Positions 24,982-35,041 of a stretch of 64,000 nucleotides of DNA are shown one piece after another. Source of the stretch: Nostoc sp. B(2019) (lineage in GTDB: Bacteria; Cyanobacteriota; Cyanobacteriia; Cyanobacteriales; Nostocaceae); assembly GCF_010091925.1 (NCBI RefSeq), contig NZ_WVID01000003.1, positions 1-64,000 of the forward strand, read 5' to 3'. The position numbers and the translations under genes were made by a program. The notes beneath the pieces were generated by a model. The model saw only the letters and a program-made list of their open reading frames with translations. It searched no databases and was not told the DNA's origin. Within the stretch, counting starts at the first letter, position 1. Every line of letters starts with the position of its first letter.

Positions 24982-25418
24982 AACATTTACAGAATTTATT
25001 GGCAAATGTTAGAGGCTACAACTAAAAACTAACAAAAGTAAAAGTAAAAATTTTCATTTGAACGTTTTTATTTACTTTGACGAACAAAAATTAATTCTTC
25101 CAACTCCACAAAAATCTTACGGGTGATTGGAAAGTGCTGCGATTAGTAGTAAGGTCATGTAGGAGCAATGCGATGTCTGACGATAAGCCCTTTGGGTGAC
25201 GCTCCTACGGACGCTCGTTCCTAGTTAACACTATCGCAGTCGCCTGCGGTTTGCGTAAGCGTCTCATAAGAGAGGAAAACCCTCCCACAGCGCTGTCTCA
25301 CTGCTGCGCGTTTTTGCTCCACTAAAAATGAGCAAACACAACTGCTTTATGCATACACAATTATCTTGATCAGTAATGGTTTGTAGTTCACTCAACTACT
25401 GCTTCATTAGGGGGTGTA
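24982..25418. other. Intergenic region with repeat-like DNA
   Basis: No gene seen. Around 25165-25280 lies a mosaic of dispersed-repeat sequence (GACGCTCCTACGGACGCTCG, CAGTCGCCTGCGGTTTGCGT, AAGCGTCTC), typical of non-coding DNA in Nostocales. The rest is AT-rich and should contain divergent promoters for archease-rtcB and the haemagglutinin gene. Confidence 0.5.
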
Positions 25419-28373
25419 ATGTCTGGAATTTTACGCAGACAGCTTTTGAGCTGGCAATTAGGGTTAGTGATTGGTGGTGCGATCGCTTCATCTGCAAACT
25501 GTGCCAATGCCCAAATTATCCCTGATGGCACTCTACCGAATAATTCTAATGTCACACCCTCTGATAATACCAGGATTATTGAAGGAGGAACCCAAGCAGG
25601 AAACAACCTGTTTCACAGCTTTCAACAGTTTTCTGTACCGACTGGTGACACAGCTTACTTTAATAATGCTCTAAATATTCAAAACATCATTAGTCGGGTA
25701 ACGGGTAAATCTATTTCTGATATTGATGGCTTAATTCAAGCTAACGGCATAGCTAACCTATTTCTAATTAATCCCAATGGAATTATCTTTGGCAAAAATG
25801 CAAGCCTGAATATTGGCGGGTCATTTGTAGCAACAACTGCTAAGGCAATTGGATTTGGTAATCAAGGTTTTTTCAGTACTGACAATGCGAATACTCCTGA
25901 ATTACTAACAGTTAATCCTTCAGCTTTTTTATTCAATCAAATCGCTGCACCGATTCAAAACAACTCATTAGCACCAGCCGAAATCGCTCCATCTGGCAAT
26001 GAATCCTTTGGTTTACGTGTTAAAGATAGCCAAAGTTTATTGTTAGTCGGTGGTAATATCATCATGGATAGAGGGGTATTGAATGCCTTTGGTGGGCATA
26101 TAGAGTTAGGAGGATTAGCAGGACAGGGAACAGTAGGGCTAAACACTGACAACAACTTAAGTTTGAGTTTTCCTAATAATGTAGAGCTAGCTGATGTATT
26201 GCTTACTAATGCTGCTGAAGCCAATGTTCGCGCTAATAACGGTGGCAGTATTACCATCACTGCTCGGAACATAGACATTAACGATTTTAGTAAACTTGAT
26301 GGTGGTTTAGAGAGAAAATTAGGATTTCCTGGTGCTCAAGCAGGAGACATTAAACTTTATGCTCAGGGAATAATTACACTTACAAATGGCTTTATCAGCA
26401 ACACGGTGGACGCTGGAGCGGTGGGCAATAGTGGTGACATCAATATCACAGCTGACTCACTCTTTTTGAATGATGGTGCTCAACTAGATACTAGTATTTT
26501 GAGACAAAGTTCACTATTAAACCCTTTAACACGGGGCAATGCTGGAAACGTGAATGTAAATGTCCGCGATACAGTCTCCTTTGATAGAAAAGTTGGCGGC
26601 ATAAGATTCACTACTACTGGCGCATTCAGTCGTGTAGAAGATAGAGCCGTAGGCAATGGCGGTGAAATCAATATTACAGCTAGAGCGCTTTTGGTGAAAA
26701 ATGGAGCTGTTCTAGATGCCAGTAACTCTGGAAGCGGCAGTGCCGGGACTATAAATTTAAATGCCCGTGATACAGTCTCTATTGATGGAGATGATAGCAG
26801 TGTAAAACTTGGAACTGTTGATAAGAGTAGTGTAATTGTAGTTCTCAGCAAGGAAAATAACATTAATATTACAACCAATTCACTCTCAATAACTAATGGT
26901 GCTCAAGTAAGTACCAGCACTGATGGAAAAAGAGATGCTGGCGACATCATAATTACTGCCTCTAATGTAGAGGTAAGTGGCGCATCGAAAAACGGTAACT
27001 TTTTTAGTCGCTTGACAACTAGCACTGGGGGCGATGGCTCTGGGGGAGATTTAAGAATTACCACAGGAAAGTTAGTAATTCGTGATGGAGGACAGATATC
27101 TAGTGGTACTTCATCTGGTAGCACAGGAAATGGGGGAACTCTAATCATAAACGCTGCTGACTCTGTAGAAGTGAGTGGATTCATTATCAGAAAAAACGAT
27201 ACAGTAGTTAGCCGTTTGACAACTCGGACTGAGGGTGCTGGAAATGCTAATAATTTAGCGATTAAAACCAGAAAGTTAGTCATCAGCGATGGGGGACAAG
27301 TATCTAGTGGAAATGTGTCTTGGGGCACGGGTAACGGAGGGGATTTAACCGTTGATGCCTCAGACTCAGTGGAGGTGATTGGAAAAGTAAACGGGCGAGG
27401 TGGTGAAATTAGAAGCCGTTTAACAAATCGGACTGAGGATGGTGTAACTGGAAACTTGAGCATTAATACTGGAGATTTGATTATCCGGGATAGAGGTGAA
27501 GTAGGTGTTAATAGTCTGGGAAAGTCTGCTAGGGCAGGAAACTTAAAAGTTACGGCTCGTTCTATTAAACTCGACAACCAGGGAAGACTAAATGCTAGAG
27601 CTACATCAGCGGTTGATGGCGGAAACATGACACTGAATGTGCAAGATTTCTTGTTGTTACGTCGCAATAGTCAGATATCTGCCACTGCGGACAGAGAAGG
27701 TGGTAGTGGAAACGGCGGTAACATCACAATTTCTGCTCCTAATGGTTTTATTGTCGCCGTCCCTAGTGAAAATAGCGATATCGCTGCTAACGCCTCCACA
27801 GGCAAAGGCGGTAGAGTTGAAATCACAGCCCAAAATATTTTTGGATTAACGCCACGTAGCCGGGAAGAACTCCAAGCTTTATTGGGAACTAATGACCCTA
27901 CAGAACTAAACCCTGCGAATCTTTCTAGTAGTGACATTACCGCGATTTCGCAAACAAATCCCTCCCTTAGTGGTCAGGTAAGTCTCAACGCACCAGATGT
28001 TGACCTCATTCGTAGCTTAGTCAACTTGCCAGCCGTATTAGTTGATACTGAAGTAGCACAAGCCTGTACTGCGGGTGGAAATGTCGCAAAAAGTGAATTT
28101 ACTATTACTGGTCGCGGCGGCTTGCCTCCAAATCCGGGGGAAGCTCTCAGCACTGACGCTGTGCAGGTAGATTTAGTTACTCTCAATCGAGAAGCTCAAC
28201 CTTCTACAGCAGTCTCTATTAATCCGACTAGCTCAAAACCCGCTCCCATTGTAGAAGCTCAGAGTTTAGTAATTAATGCCAATGGCAACATGGTTCTCAC
28301 CGCGAATACTCCCACTGTCACACCTCATACATCGTGGCAGAAATCCGCTAATTGTCAAAAGCTAAAAGATTAA
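25419..28373 (+). CDS. Filamentous haemagglutinin N-terminal (TPS) domain surface protein
   Basis: 984 residues. Signal peptide (residues ~12-31, SWQLGLVIGGAIASSANCANA), then a TPS secretion domain (residues ~33-150) with FNNALNIQNIISRVTGKSIS and NLFLINPNGIIFGKNASLNI. The bulk is a right-handed beta-helix of degenerate repeats (GNGGxLxIxA, VSxGxxGNGG). The C-terminal ~100 residues carry a conserved Cys pair (ACTAGG, SANCQKL). Such exoproteins leave through a TpsB outer-membrane pore. No tpsB is in the window. In cyanobacteria they are commonly next to CHAT-TPR genes, as here. Confidence 0.88.
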   Translation: MSGILRRQLLSWQLGLVIGGAIASSANCANAQIIPDGTLPNNSNVTPSDNTRIIEGGTQAGNNLFHSFQQFSVPTGDTAYFNNALNIQNIISRVTGKSISDIDGLIQANGIANLFLINPNGIIFGKNASLNIGGSFVATTAKAIGFGNQGFFSTDNANTPELLTVNPSAFLFNQIAAPIQNNSLAPAEIAPSGNESFGLRVKDSQSLLLVGGNIIMDRGVLNAFGGHIELGGLAGQGTVGLNTDNNLSLSFPNNVELADVLLTNAAEANVRANNGGSITITARNIDINDFSKLDGGLERKLGFPGAQAGDIKLYAQGIITLTNGFISNTVDAGAVGNSGDINITADSLFLNDGAQLDTSILRQSSLLNPLTRGNAGNVNVNVRDTVSFDRKVGGIRFTTTGAFSRVEDRAVGNGGEINITARALLVKNGAVLDASNSGSGSAGTINLNARDTVSIDGDDSSVKLGTVDKSSVIVVLSKENNINITTNSLSITNGAQVSTSTDGKRDAGDIIITASNVEVSGASKNGNFFSRLTTSTGGDGSGGDLRITTGKLVIRDGGQISSGTSSGSTGNGGTLIINAADSVEVSGFIIRKNDTVVSRLTTRTEGAGNANNLAIKTRKLVISDGGQVSSGNVSWGTGNGGDLTVDASDSVEVIGKVNGRGGEIRSRLTNRTEDGVTGNLSINTGDLIIRDRGEVGVNSLGKSARAGNLKVTARSIKLDNQGRLNARATSAVDGGNMTLNVQDFLLLRRNSQISATADREGGSGNGGNITISAPNGFIVAVPSENSDIAANASTGKGGRVEITAQNIFGLTPRSREELQALLGTNDPTELNPANLSSSDITAISQTNPSLSGQVSLNAPDVDLIRSLVNLPAVLVDTEVAQACTAGGNVAKSEFTITGRGGLPPNPGEALSTDAVQVDLVTLNREAQPSTAVSINPTSSKPAPIVEAQSLVINANGNMVLTANTPTVTPHTSWQKSANCQKLKD

Positions 28374-28530
28374 ACCTCTCTGTCACCCCTTCAGCTCTTA
28401 TCTTTGCGTCTTTGCGCCTACCCTGCGGGAAGCCGCTCTGCGTCTATGCGCGAAACAAAATTCATCCTATTAATCAGCAACACCAGATTTTTTAGTTTAG
28501 TAAAGATGCGGCATAAATGAGGGCAAAAAC

Positions 28531-31113
28531 ATGGTGAGAAAATCTAAGTTCCGCAGAATCAAACGCTTTTTAAGTGTGCTGCTACTTTTGGCTATGTTTT
28601 TGGGTGCGGGGTTATTGCCGCCTACTTTCGCCTATATGACTGCGGAAAACTCCATTAGCTTGCCTGATGCCCAAAATTTACTAGAACAGGGAAGAAAATT
28701 CTATGAAGTTGAGCGGTTTTCTGAGGCAGCTGGAATATGGCAACAGGCGGTGACTGCGCTGAAAGCTAATGGGGATGAACTCACACAAAGCATGACACTG
28801 GGCAATCTATCATTAGCTTATCAGCAACTTGGACAATGGACTGAGGCAGAAGGTGCGATCGCTCAAAGTCTCAATCTCTTACAGACTACCCAAAATCTAA
28901 ACACTAAAGAGCGTCCCCAAATCCTTGCTCAAATTCTAGATATCCAAGGTCGCCTGCAACTAGCTCAAAGCCAAGCAGAAAATGCCCTGAATACTTGGCA
29001 ACAAGCAGCTGACATTTATACTAAAATTGGTGACAAACAAGCAATTCTTCAAAATCGCATTAACCAAGCGCAAGCTTTACAAGCCTTGGGGTTTTATCGT
29101 CAAGCCGAGAAGACGTTAGAGGAAAGTACCAAAATCTTGCAAAGTCAACCCAACTCGCTTGTTAAAGTTACAGGACTGCGTAGTCTCGGCAACGTTCTGC
29201 AAGCCACAGGTGATTTAGAACAATCCCGGCAGAAATTGCAGCAAAGTTTAGAAATAGCTTCATCTTTGCCAGATAAACAAGCAACAGGTGATATTTTGCT
29301 GAGTTTAGGCAATACAGCCCGCGCTTTAGGGCAAACTCAACAAGCTATAGATTATTATCAAAAAGCTGCCAGCACTGTCTTTTCACCTATTACGCGCATC
29401 CAAGCTCAAGTTAATCAACTCAGACTACTGCTGAAAACTCAGCAATTCAAAGATTTTCAAGCGTTATTGTCTCCGATCCAAACTCAGTTTGCTGACTTAC
29501 CCCCCAGTCGCACAGCAATCTCTGCTCGCATCAACTTTGCCGAGAGTCTAACGCAATTCAAAAAAGATACCACCGCAGATACTCCTTCATGGTTAGATAT
29601 TGCCCAAATACTGTCAACTGCTGTTGGGCAAGCAAAAAGCCTGCAAGATAAACGCACAGAATCTTATGCTCTTGGTGTTTTGGGAAAAGTGTACGAACAA
29701 ACCCAGCAAAAGTCTGATGCCCAAAACCTTACCCAGCAAGCTTTGCTCATAGCTCAAGCTATTGATGCTAAAGATATTAGCTATCGATGGCAATGGCAAT
29801 TGGGGCGTTTGCTAAAAGCTAACGGAGATATAGAAGGAGCTACTGTAGCTTATACCGAAGCAGTTAATAATCTCCAAGCCTTACGTAATGATTTAGTTGC
29901 TGTTAATCCGGAAGTAAAATTTTCTTTTCGGGATGAAGTCGAACCTGTATATCGAGAATTAGTACAGTTGCTTTTGCAACCAGGGGGAAATTCTCAACCT
30001 AGTCAAAAAAATATCGAGCAAGCTAGCGAAACAATCGAATTGTTGCAAGTAGCAGAACTTGATAACTTTTTTCGCAACACTTGTTTAAATGCTCAGATTC
30101 CAGATAAAAAACAAGACCAAACAACCGCAGTAGTTATCTATCCATTTATTTTACCAGACCGATTAGAGGTAATTTTGCAGTTACCGCAAAGGCGCTGGCT
30201 GCATTACGCTACCCCTGTAGGCGAAAAGGAAGTGCAAAGTACTTTAAAACAACTACAAGAAAATTTAGCAAAGCCACACACACTAAAACAGGTTCAGTCT
30301 TTATCGCAAAAGGTTTACAACTGGCTGATTAAACCTGCCGAAGCTGACTTAGCTGATAGTAAAACTCCTACTTTGGTGTTTGTGCTGGATGGGTATTTAC
30401 GGAATGTGCCGATGGCGGTTCTCTATGATGGCAAACAGTATCTAATTGAGAAGTATGGCATTGCCTTGACCCCTGGTTTGCAAATAATTGAACCCAAACC
30501 ATTGCAGAAAGAATTAAAAGCAATAGCCGCAGGCTTAACTGAACCAAGTTCTGGATTTTCTGCACTACCCAATGTCAAACGCGAATTAGAACAAATCCGC
30601 TCACAAGTACCTAGCAGCATACTTCTCAATGAAGAATTTACCAGATCGGCTTTGCAGAACCGAATAAATTCTCTACCTTTCCCAGTCGTTCATCTTGCAA
30701 CTCATGGTCAGTTTAGCTCTAAGGCGGAAGAAACATTTATTGTCGCTTGGAAAGACCGCATTTATGTCAAGCAGTTTAATCAATTAGTGCGAACTATAGA
30801 GCAAAACAGACCCGAAGCTATTGAACTGCTCATATTAAGTGCTTGTCAAACTGCTGCTGGTGATGAGCGAGCCGGACTAGGAATTGCTGGTGTTGCTTTC
30901 CAAGCAGGAGCGCGAAGTACTATTGCTTCTCTGTGGAATTTAGATGATGAGTCTACGGCTGTATTGATGAGTCAATTTTACCAAGAGTTAGCTAACAAAA
31001 AACTGACTAAAGCCGAGGCACTGCGTCGCGCTCAGTTAGCGCTTTTGCAGAGTCCCAAGTACAAACGTCCCATGTATTGGGCCCCTTATGTTTTGCTAGG
31101 TAATTGGCTATGA
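28531..31113 (+). CDS. TPR-CHAT domain protein (caspase-like peptidase fold)
   Basis: 860 residues. N-terminal membrane segment or signal (residues 14-33), tetratricopeptide repeats through about residue 470, then a CHAT domain. The presumed catalytic dyad is intact: His in VVHLATHGQFSS (about residue 724) and Cys in LLILSACQTAAGDERAGLGI (about residue 771), then GARSTIASLWNLDDESTAVL. CHAT peptidases are caspase/gingipain relatives, some of which act in defence or cell-death systems. Following a TPS exoprotein, it may instead process or sense surface proteins; the signal sequence suggests export. Confidence 0.88.
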   Translation: MVRKSKFRRIKRFLSVLLLLAMFLGAGLLPPTFAYMTAENSISLPDAQNLLEQGRKFYEVERFSEAAGIWQQAVTALKANGDELTQSMTLGNLSLAYQQLGQWTEAEGAIAQSLNLLQTTQNLNTKERPQILAQILDIQGRLQLAQSQAENALNTWQQAADIYTKIGDKQAILQNRINQAQALQALGFYRQAEKTLEESTKILQSQPNSLVKVTGLRSLGNVLQATGDLEQSRQKLQQSLEIASSLPDKQATGDILLSLGNTARALGQTQQAIDYYQKAASTVFSPITRIQAQVNQLRLLLKTQQFKDFQALLSPIQTQFADLPPSRTAISARINFAESLTQFKKDTTADTPSWLDIAQILSTAVGQAKSLQDKRTESYALGVLGKVYEQTQQKSDAQNLTQQALLIAQAIDAKDISYRWQWQLGRLLKANGDIEGATVAYTEAVNNLQALRNDLVAVNPEVKFSFRDEVEPVYRELVQLLLQPGGNSQPSQKNIEQASETIELLQVAELDNFFRNTCLNAQIPDKKQDQTTAVVIYPFILPDRLEVILQLPQRRWLHYATPVGEKEVQSTLKQLQENLAKPHTLKQVQSLSQKVYNWLIKPAEADLADSKTPTLVFVLDGYLRNVPMAVLYDGKQYLIEKYGIALTPGLQIIEPKPLQKELKAIAAGLTEPSSGFSALPNVKRELEQIRSQVPSSILLNEEFTRSALQNRINSLPFPVVHLATHGQFSSKAEETFIVAWKDRIYVKQFNQLVRTIEQNRPEAIELLILSACQTAAGDERAGLGIAGVAFQAGARSTIASLWNLDDESTAVLMSQFYQELANKKLTKAEALRRAQLALLQSPKYKRPMYWAPYVLLGNWL

Positions 31114-31159
31114 GAGGGAAAAGCGATATGTGGTATGCTTTCTCTCTTTGTAATCAACT

Positions 31160-31264
31160 TGCACTGTTAATGCATCGACCTGCATTGTTAATGCATCGAC
31201 CTGCATTGTTAATGCATCGACCTGCACTGTTAATGCATCGACCTGCATTGTTAATGCATCGACC
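31160..31264. repeat. Tandem repeat, five copies of a 21-bp unit
   Basis: Five back-to-back copies of TGCATTGTTAATGCATCGACC (a C/T difference at position 5 in copies 1 and 4), plus a 5-base tail. Each copy contains the palindrome-like ATGCAT. In one frame an ATG in each copy gives a 33-residue ORF (31170-31271) made of MHRPALL heptads, but no ribosome site precedes it. Could be a protein-binding array upstream of the next gene. Confidence 0.92.
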
Positions 31265-31378
31265 TGCATAAATAAGCTTACTTTTTTTAACCTTGTTTTA
31301 TCTAAAAAACTCGCCTTACTGTTAGCTTAGAGGTTGCAATGGGCACATTAAATATATAGTTTATTACGGTATGTATTT

Positions 31379-31753
31379 ATGCCTGCCCAAGATACAACAC
31401 GTCGTTTACGCCCTCAAGTAATTAGTCAAGATATTAGTTCATTGCACGGTTTGCAAACCATTAGCACTTACGACACAAGCCGGGCTAATACCTCTGTTGC
31501 AGACTTACAGCAAGTTTATCAGGCTATGTTGATGCAGCAACAAGCCGAAACCGAAAAACTAACTTTATACCGTGCGGCTGCCGATGCTGCGCGATTGGCA
31601 GAATGGGAATTTCATAATGCTGTGTTAGCTATGAAAGAAGTTGTGCGCGGGCAATATGGGTCAGATAGCGATCAAGCCCAAGCAGTTGGATTAAAGAAAA
31701 AATCAGACCGCAAGCGTCCCAACCGCAAGAAGTCAGTTGCAGTTGCAAGTTAG
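31379..31753 (+). CDS. Hypothetical protein, 124 residues
   Basis: No family recognised. A polar N-terminus, a central helical stretch rich in Ala/Gln/Glu (LQQVYQAMLMQQQAETEKLT, then LYRAAADAARLAEWEFHNAV) likely to form a coiled coil, the segment VVRGQYGSDSDQAQAVGLKK, and a very basic tail (KSDRKRPNRKK). No signal or membrane segment. The pattern recalls small cyanobacterial proteins of unknown function that end in GLKKKSDRKRP-like tails. The ribosome site is poor, and the 21-bp tandem repeat lies 115 bases upstream. Confidence 0.6.
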   Translation: MPAQDTTRRLRPQVISQDISSLHGLQTISTYDTSRANTSVADLQQVYQAMLMQQQAETEKLTLYRAAADAARLAEWEFHNAVLAMKEVVRGQYGSDSDQAQAVGLKKKSDRKRPNRKKSVAVAS

Positions 31754-31785
31754 TTGACTTACAGCGGTTTTTAATACGCAAAACC

Positions 31786-31810
31786 GTCCCTCTCCGACTC
31801 GAAGAGGGAC
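31786..31810. terminator. Stem-loop between convergent genes
   Basis: GTCCCTCT (31786-31793) pairs perfectly with AGAGGGAC (31803-31810). It lies 33 bases after the 124-residue protein gene and before the 3' end of the DUF928 gene. There is no T-run, so it is only a possible bidirectional terminator. Confidence 0.4.
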
Positions 31811-31915
31811 AAGCTTGAACTTTTGTTTAGAGCAAGGAGAGGTTTATCAAACTCGCGTTAAATAAAGAATTTATAAACTGCACAGACACAGCGGAAAATC
31901 TGTAGCAAGATCCTG

Positions 31916-32686
31916 CTAATTTTCTAGGTTGCAGCATTCTACTTTTGGTTCAGTTGCCATATCATTCAAACCAATAGCTTGCAACAACGCCGTCCAAGAA
32001 GTATCTTGCAAATTGGTGCGACGCAGTTCACTAGCAGTGCTTAGCGCTTCATACCAAATACCATTAGCTGCATAAAGGTTTACCCGCTGGCGTGGGGTTG
32101 CTTTTTCTAACTGAGTTTTCAAAGCAGAGTTCAGTTGCTCTCGTTTTATATACCCTTCAACGTTACCAATAATTTGGTTATCTTTTTTACAGTAGATGTT
32201 AAAATACCAGCGATATTGCTTACCAATCTCCAAAGGTGTTGCTTTTGATGGCAAGCGAAGGTTTACTACTCCTGATGTTTCTGCTAAAGGAGTTTTGTAA
32301 ACAGACTGATTTTGTGCTTCATCTTCTAGGACAAACTCACCATAAGCAAAGGATGATGAATAAGGAACATAGAATAAAAAATTAGGATACTCAGCAATTG
32401 TTGCTCCAAATACTACTTCTGGGTTTGAATAAACAGGTACTAAAGCTGTAAGCCGTTTTTGAGAAGAAGTCAAGGGTTTGTTGATGTCCTGACTACAGCC
32501 ACGGCTACCTGCTTCCGCTCGCTTACCTGGTTCTCCGATGTCCGATGGTGGGGGTGGTGCAGCAAAAATCAATGATTGGTTTAATTGTCTTTTGGGGTTT
32601 GCAGGCTGTGCTCTTACTTGTATACAGCTAAGGAGTATTAAACTAATGGTGAGGAAAAGTTGAATTTTTAGCATAGATAGTTTCAT
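31916..32686 (-). CDS. DUF928 secreted protein
   Basis: 256 residues with a signal peptide (MKLSMLKIQLFLTISLILLS, then CIQVRAQP, possibly a lipoprotein because of the Cys). DUF928 features: LTALVPVYSNPEVVFGATIA, NFLFYVPYSSSFAYGEFVLE, and GKQYRWYFNIYCKKDNQIIG. The family is almost confined to cyanobacteria, has no known activity, and commonly sits beside CHASE2-CHAT and TPS genes, as here. It is 33 bases downstream of the CHASE2 gene and probably co-transcribed with it. Confidence 0.85.
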   Translation of the reverse strand: MKLSMLKIQLFLTISLILLSCIQVRAQPANPKRQLNQSLIFAAPPPPSDIGEPGKRAEAGSRGCSQDINKPLTSSQKRLTALVPVYSNPEVVFGATIAEYPNFLFYVPYSSSFAYGEFVLEDEAQNQSVYKTPLAETSGVVNLRLPSKATPLEIGKQYRWYFNIYCKKDNQIIGNVEGYIKREQLNSALKTQLEKATPRQRVNLYAANGIWYEALSTASELRRTNLQDTSWTALLQAIGLNDMATEPKVECCNLEN

Positions 32687-32719
32687 CTTTTTTATACCTC
32701 AAGTTGTAGAAATCCGTTG

Positions 32720-35041
32720 TTACTGATTTTGTTGTGAAGATAGATAAATTGCTACTGTGTTGCTAGTAACGACTAAAACTAAAGCTGAAGGGATAAGAGG
32801 AACCCAACGGCCTTGATTTAAGAAGATTAAGCAAAAAACATATAAAACTAAAAGTGCGCTTCCACTCGCTAGTGTTAGATATAGTGCTGATTGATCGCGC
32901 CGAGCGATCTGCGACACGACTACAGCGATCGCACCTCCAACCACTGACCAACTCCACACCCACAATACTTCACCCCAAACAGGTAATACTGATATCAAAG
33001 GCCGCTCATCCATAACCGCACTCACCAGTTGACTCACCATTTGCGCTTGCAGAATCACCCCTGGTATTTCTTGGTTAAAACCTTCCTCAATCATGTAAGG
33101 GGTAAAATTATAATCACGGAAGCTTTGGGTAGTAGTACCAATGAGAACAATTCGGTCTTTAACTTGTTCAGGGTTGACTTTACCTCTAAGAACATCTTGA
33201 AGCGTGACTTTAGGAGCAATTTCTAAAGGAGAACCTTGATAAGAGCGGTAATTAAGTAATATTTGATATCCTTTTGTATCTGCTTGTTGATAGCCACCCA
33301 TTTGAGAATGCAACCGCTCAAAAACGATTTCACCTAGCTGCAAATCTCGCTTAGCGCTGTATTTGGCAGCAATCCCCTCTTGCTCTAGGTAGTGAAACGC
33401 TAGTTGAGCACTAAGCGCGTAGGGTGCAGTACAAGGAGATGTAGGATCTGCTGGTTGCATTGCTAATAAATGACGACGCACAATCCCATCTGAATCTAAA
33501 ACAATATCACTAAATCCTTGGCGTTTTAGTGGAACTCCCAAGGGAGGAGAAACTCCTGGGTGGTCTTTTGTGCGGTCTTTTACTTTACAAATTGCAAATA
33601 ATTTGTTGTCTGTGAGCAAACGAGTTACTTTATATGCTTGATTCGGTTCTAATGGCTTGTCACGATAGATATCTAAGCCAATAGTTCGCGGTTGGAACTG
33701 TGCAAGTTTTTCTAAAAGCCGCGTCAGTGCTACATCTGAGAGCGATCCTTTTGCTTGTTGCTGTTCTGGAAGCTTCAAATCATCTTCGGTGACAGTGACT
33801 ATTAATAGACGCGAATCTTGCTTTTCTTGGGGACGCGATCGCATTAATTGGTCAAAAGCTTGCAACTCCCATGTCTGCAATCCTCCTTGATGTCGCACTC
33901 CTAAGACACTGGCGGTGATTAGCACACTTAAAAGCAGCATTTTAAAGCTGCGACTGTAGTCAATTCGGGATCTAGGCCAAGTCATGGGTGCTACGGTAGG
34001 ATTTTGACAGATCACTGGCAACCAACTTGCAGATGGATACTCGCTCTCTAGTCCTTGCAGCCTCTCTCTGGCGGAGCGAACCGCAGCATATAAAGACTTT
34101 CCTGAAGAAAAAGCTACTAAAAAGTGTTTTAAAAATTCTTGAGCCACAATATCCGGTACTGGCTCCCGCATGACAATTATTTGCGGAATTTGTAAATCTT
34201 GTAGTTCTCGCGCTAATCCTAACCCATCACAGGAGTTAAAAATTGCTAATTGTAACCCATTAGCAACGGCATTTCTGAGGGCATATTTGAGTTCTGCGAT
34301 GGTTAAACTATCTGTTTGATTAATATAAATGCGACCAGTGTTATCTTCAGTCTTGCTATGACCAGCAAAAAATAGGATGTCCCAAGGTTTGTTCCACAAA
34401 TGGTCATTGATTTGTTTACGTTGGGGTTGCTCTAAAAATGTCGTGGTGGCATGAGATAATTTTTCTAGCAATTTGCGGTCTTGTGCTACTTCAATATCTG
34501 TGCTATCTCCCAAAATTGCTAAGATTTTGACTTTACCTCTAGAGGTAGATGTCTGCGATGCAACTACTTGCTCTGACCCTGGAACACTCAAGGCTACTTC
34601 CGCTTTGGCATAATCTCGGTCAACCAAATCCCACAAATGCCAAGGAAGTTTCTCTAGTTGCATTGAAGCTGTGCGAATCAGTATTCGTACTTCATCGGAA
34701 GGCATTAAGTGTTTAAAGCATTTTTCTCTAATTGGGAGAAAAGACTTTGAAGATAGCCAGTTATTTAGGTGCGATCGCAACTCATCAGCTTTATTGTGGC
34801 AATCCTCGCGTCGTTTGGAAATCGATCCATCATAAACAATTTTTTTGGCTTTAATGCGGGCATTTCCCAAGCTGCAATAAGTTGATCGCCACTCATTAAT
34901 TGCAATCATCATGTCTAGATTTGGGGGTAACTGACCAGAAATTTCTGTACTGGGGCGAGAGTTTTCTTCCCCAATCTCTAGCGTCACCTTTACCCCCATC
35001 TCTAAATTACCATCTAGCTTTAGGACAACTAATTTATTCAT
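32720..35041 (-). CDS. CHAT-CHASE2 domain membrane protein
   Basis: 773 residues from the ATG at 35041 (AGGGG 8 bases upstream; GTG at 35050 is an alternative). A CHAT domain occupies residues ~100-360, with the dyad His228 (LFFAGHSKTED) and Cys271 (LAIFNSCDGLGLA). A membrane segment follows, then an extracytoplasmic CHASE2 sensor domain (LQAFDQLMRSRPQEKQDSRL, RTIGLDIYRDKPLEP, IVLIGTTTQSFRDYNFTPYM), and two or three membrane segments at the C-terminus. The layout is a transmembrane receptor with a cytoplasmic caspase-like peptidase as output. Confidence 0.88.
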   Translation of the reverse strand: MNKLVVLKLDGNLEMGVKVTLEIGEENSRPSTEISGQLPPNLDMMIAINEWRSTYCSLGNARIKAKKIVYDGSISKRREDCHNKADELRSHLNNWLSSKSFLPIREKCFKHLMPSDEVRILIRTASMQLEKLPWHLWDLVDRDYAKAEVALSVPGSEQVVASQTSTSRGKVKILAILGDSTDIEVAQDRKLLEKLSHATTTFLEQPQRKQINDHLWNKPWDILFFAGHSKTEDNTGRIYINQTDSLTIAELKYALRNAVANGLQLAIFNSCDGLGLARELQDLQIPQIIVMREPVPDIVAQEFLKHFLVAFSSGKSLYAAVRSARERLQGLESEYPSASWLPVICQNPTVAPMTWPRSRIDYSRSFKMLLLSVLITASVLGVRHQGGLQTWELQAFDQLMRSRPQEKQDSRLLIVTVTEDDLKLPEQQQAKGSLSDVALTRLLEKLAQFQPRTIGLDIYRDKPLEPNQAYKVTRLLTDNKLFAICKVKDRTKDHPGVSPPLGVPLKRQGFSDIVLDSDGIVRRHLLAMQPADPTSPCTAPYALSAQLAFHYLEQEGIAAKYSAKRDLQLGEIVFERLHSQMGGYQQADTKGYQILLNYRSYQGSPLEIAPKVTLQDVLRGKVNPEQVKDRIVLIGTTTQSFRDYNFTPYMIEEGFNQEIPGVILQAQMVSQLVSAVMDERPLISVLPVWGEVLWVWSWSVVGGAIAVVVSQIARRDQSALYLTLASGSALLVLYVFCLIFLNQGRWVPLIPSALVLVVTSNTVAIYLSSQQNQ

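Noticed and set aside
26480..27667. Long minus-strand frames (132 and 254 codons) inside the haemagglutinin gene
   Set aside because: Repeats of the beta-helix gene produce open antisense frames rich in Ser/Pro/Thr; the + strand product has a clear signal peptide and TPS domain.
31160..31264. CRISPR array
   Set aside because: Repeats are contiguous with no spacers and no cas genes are nearby.
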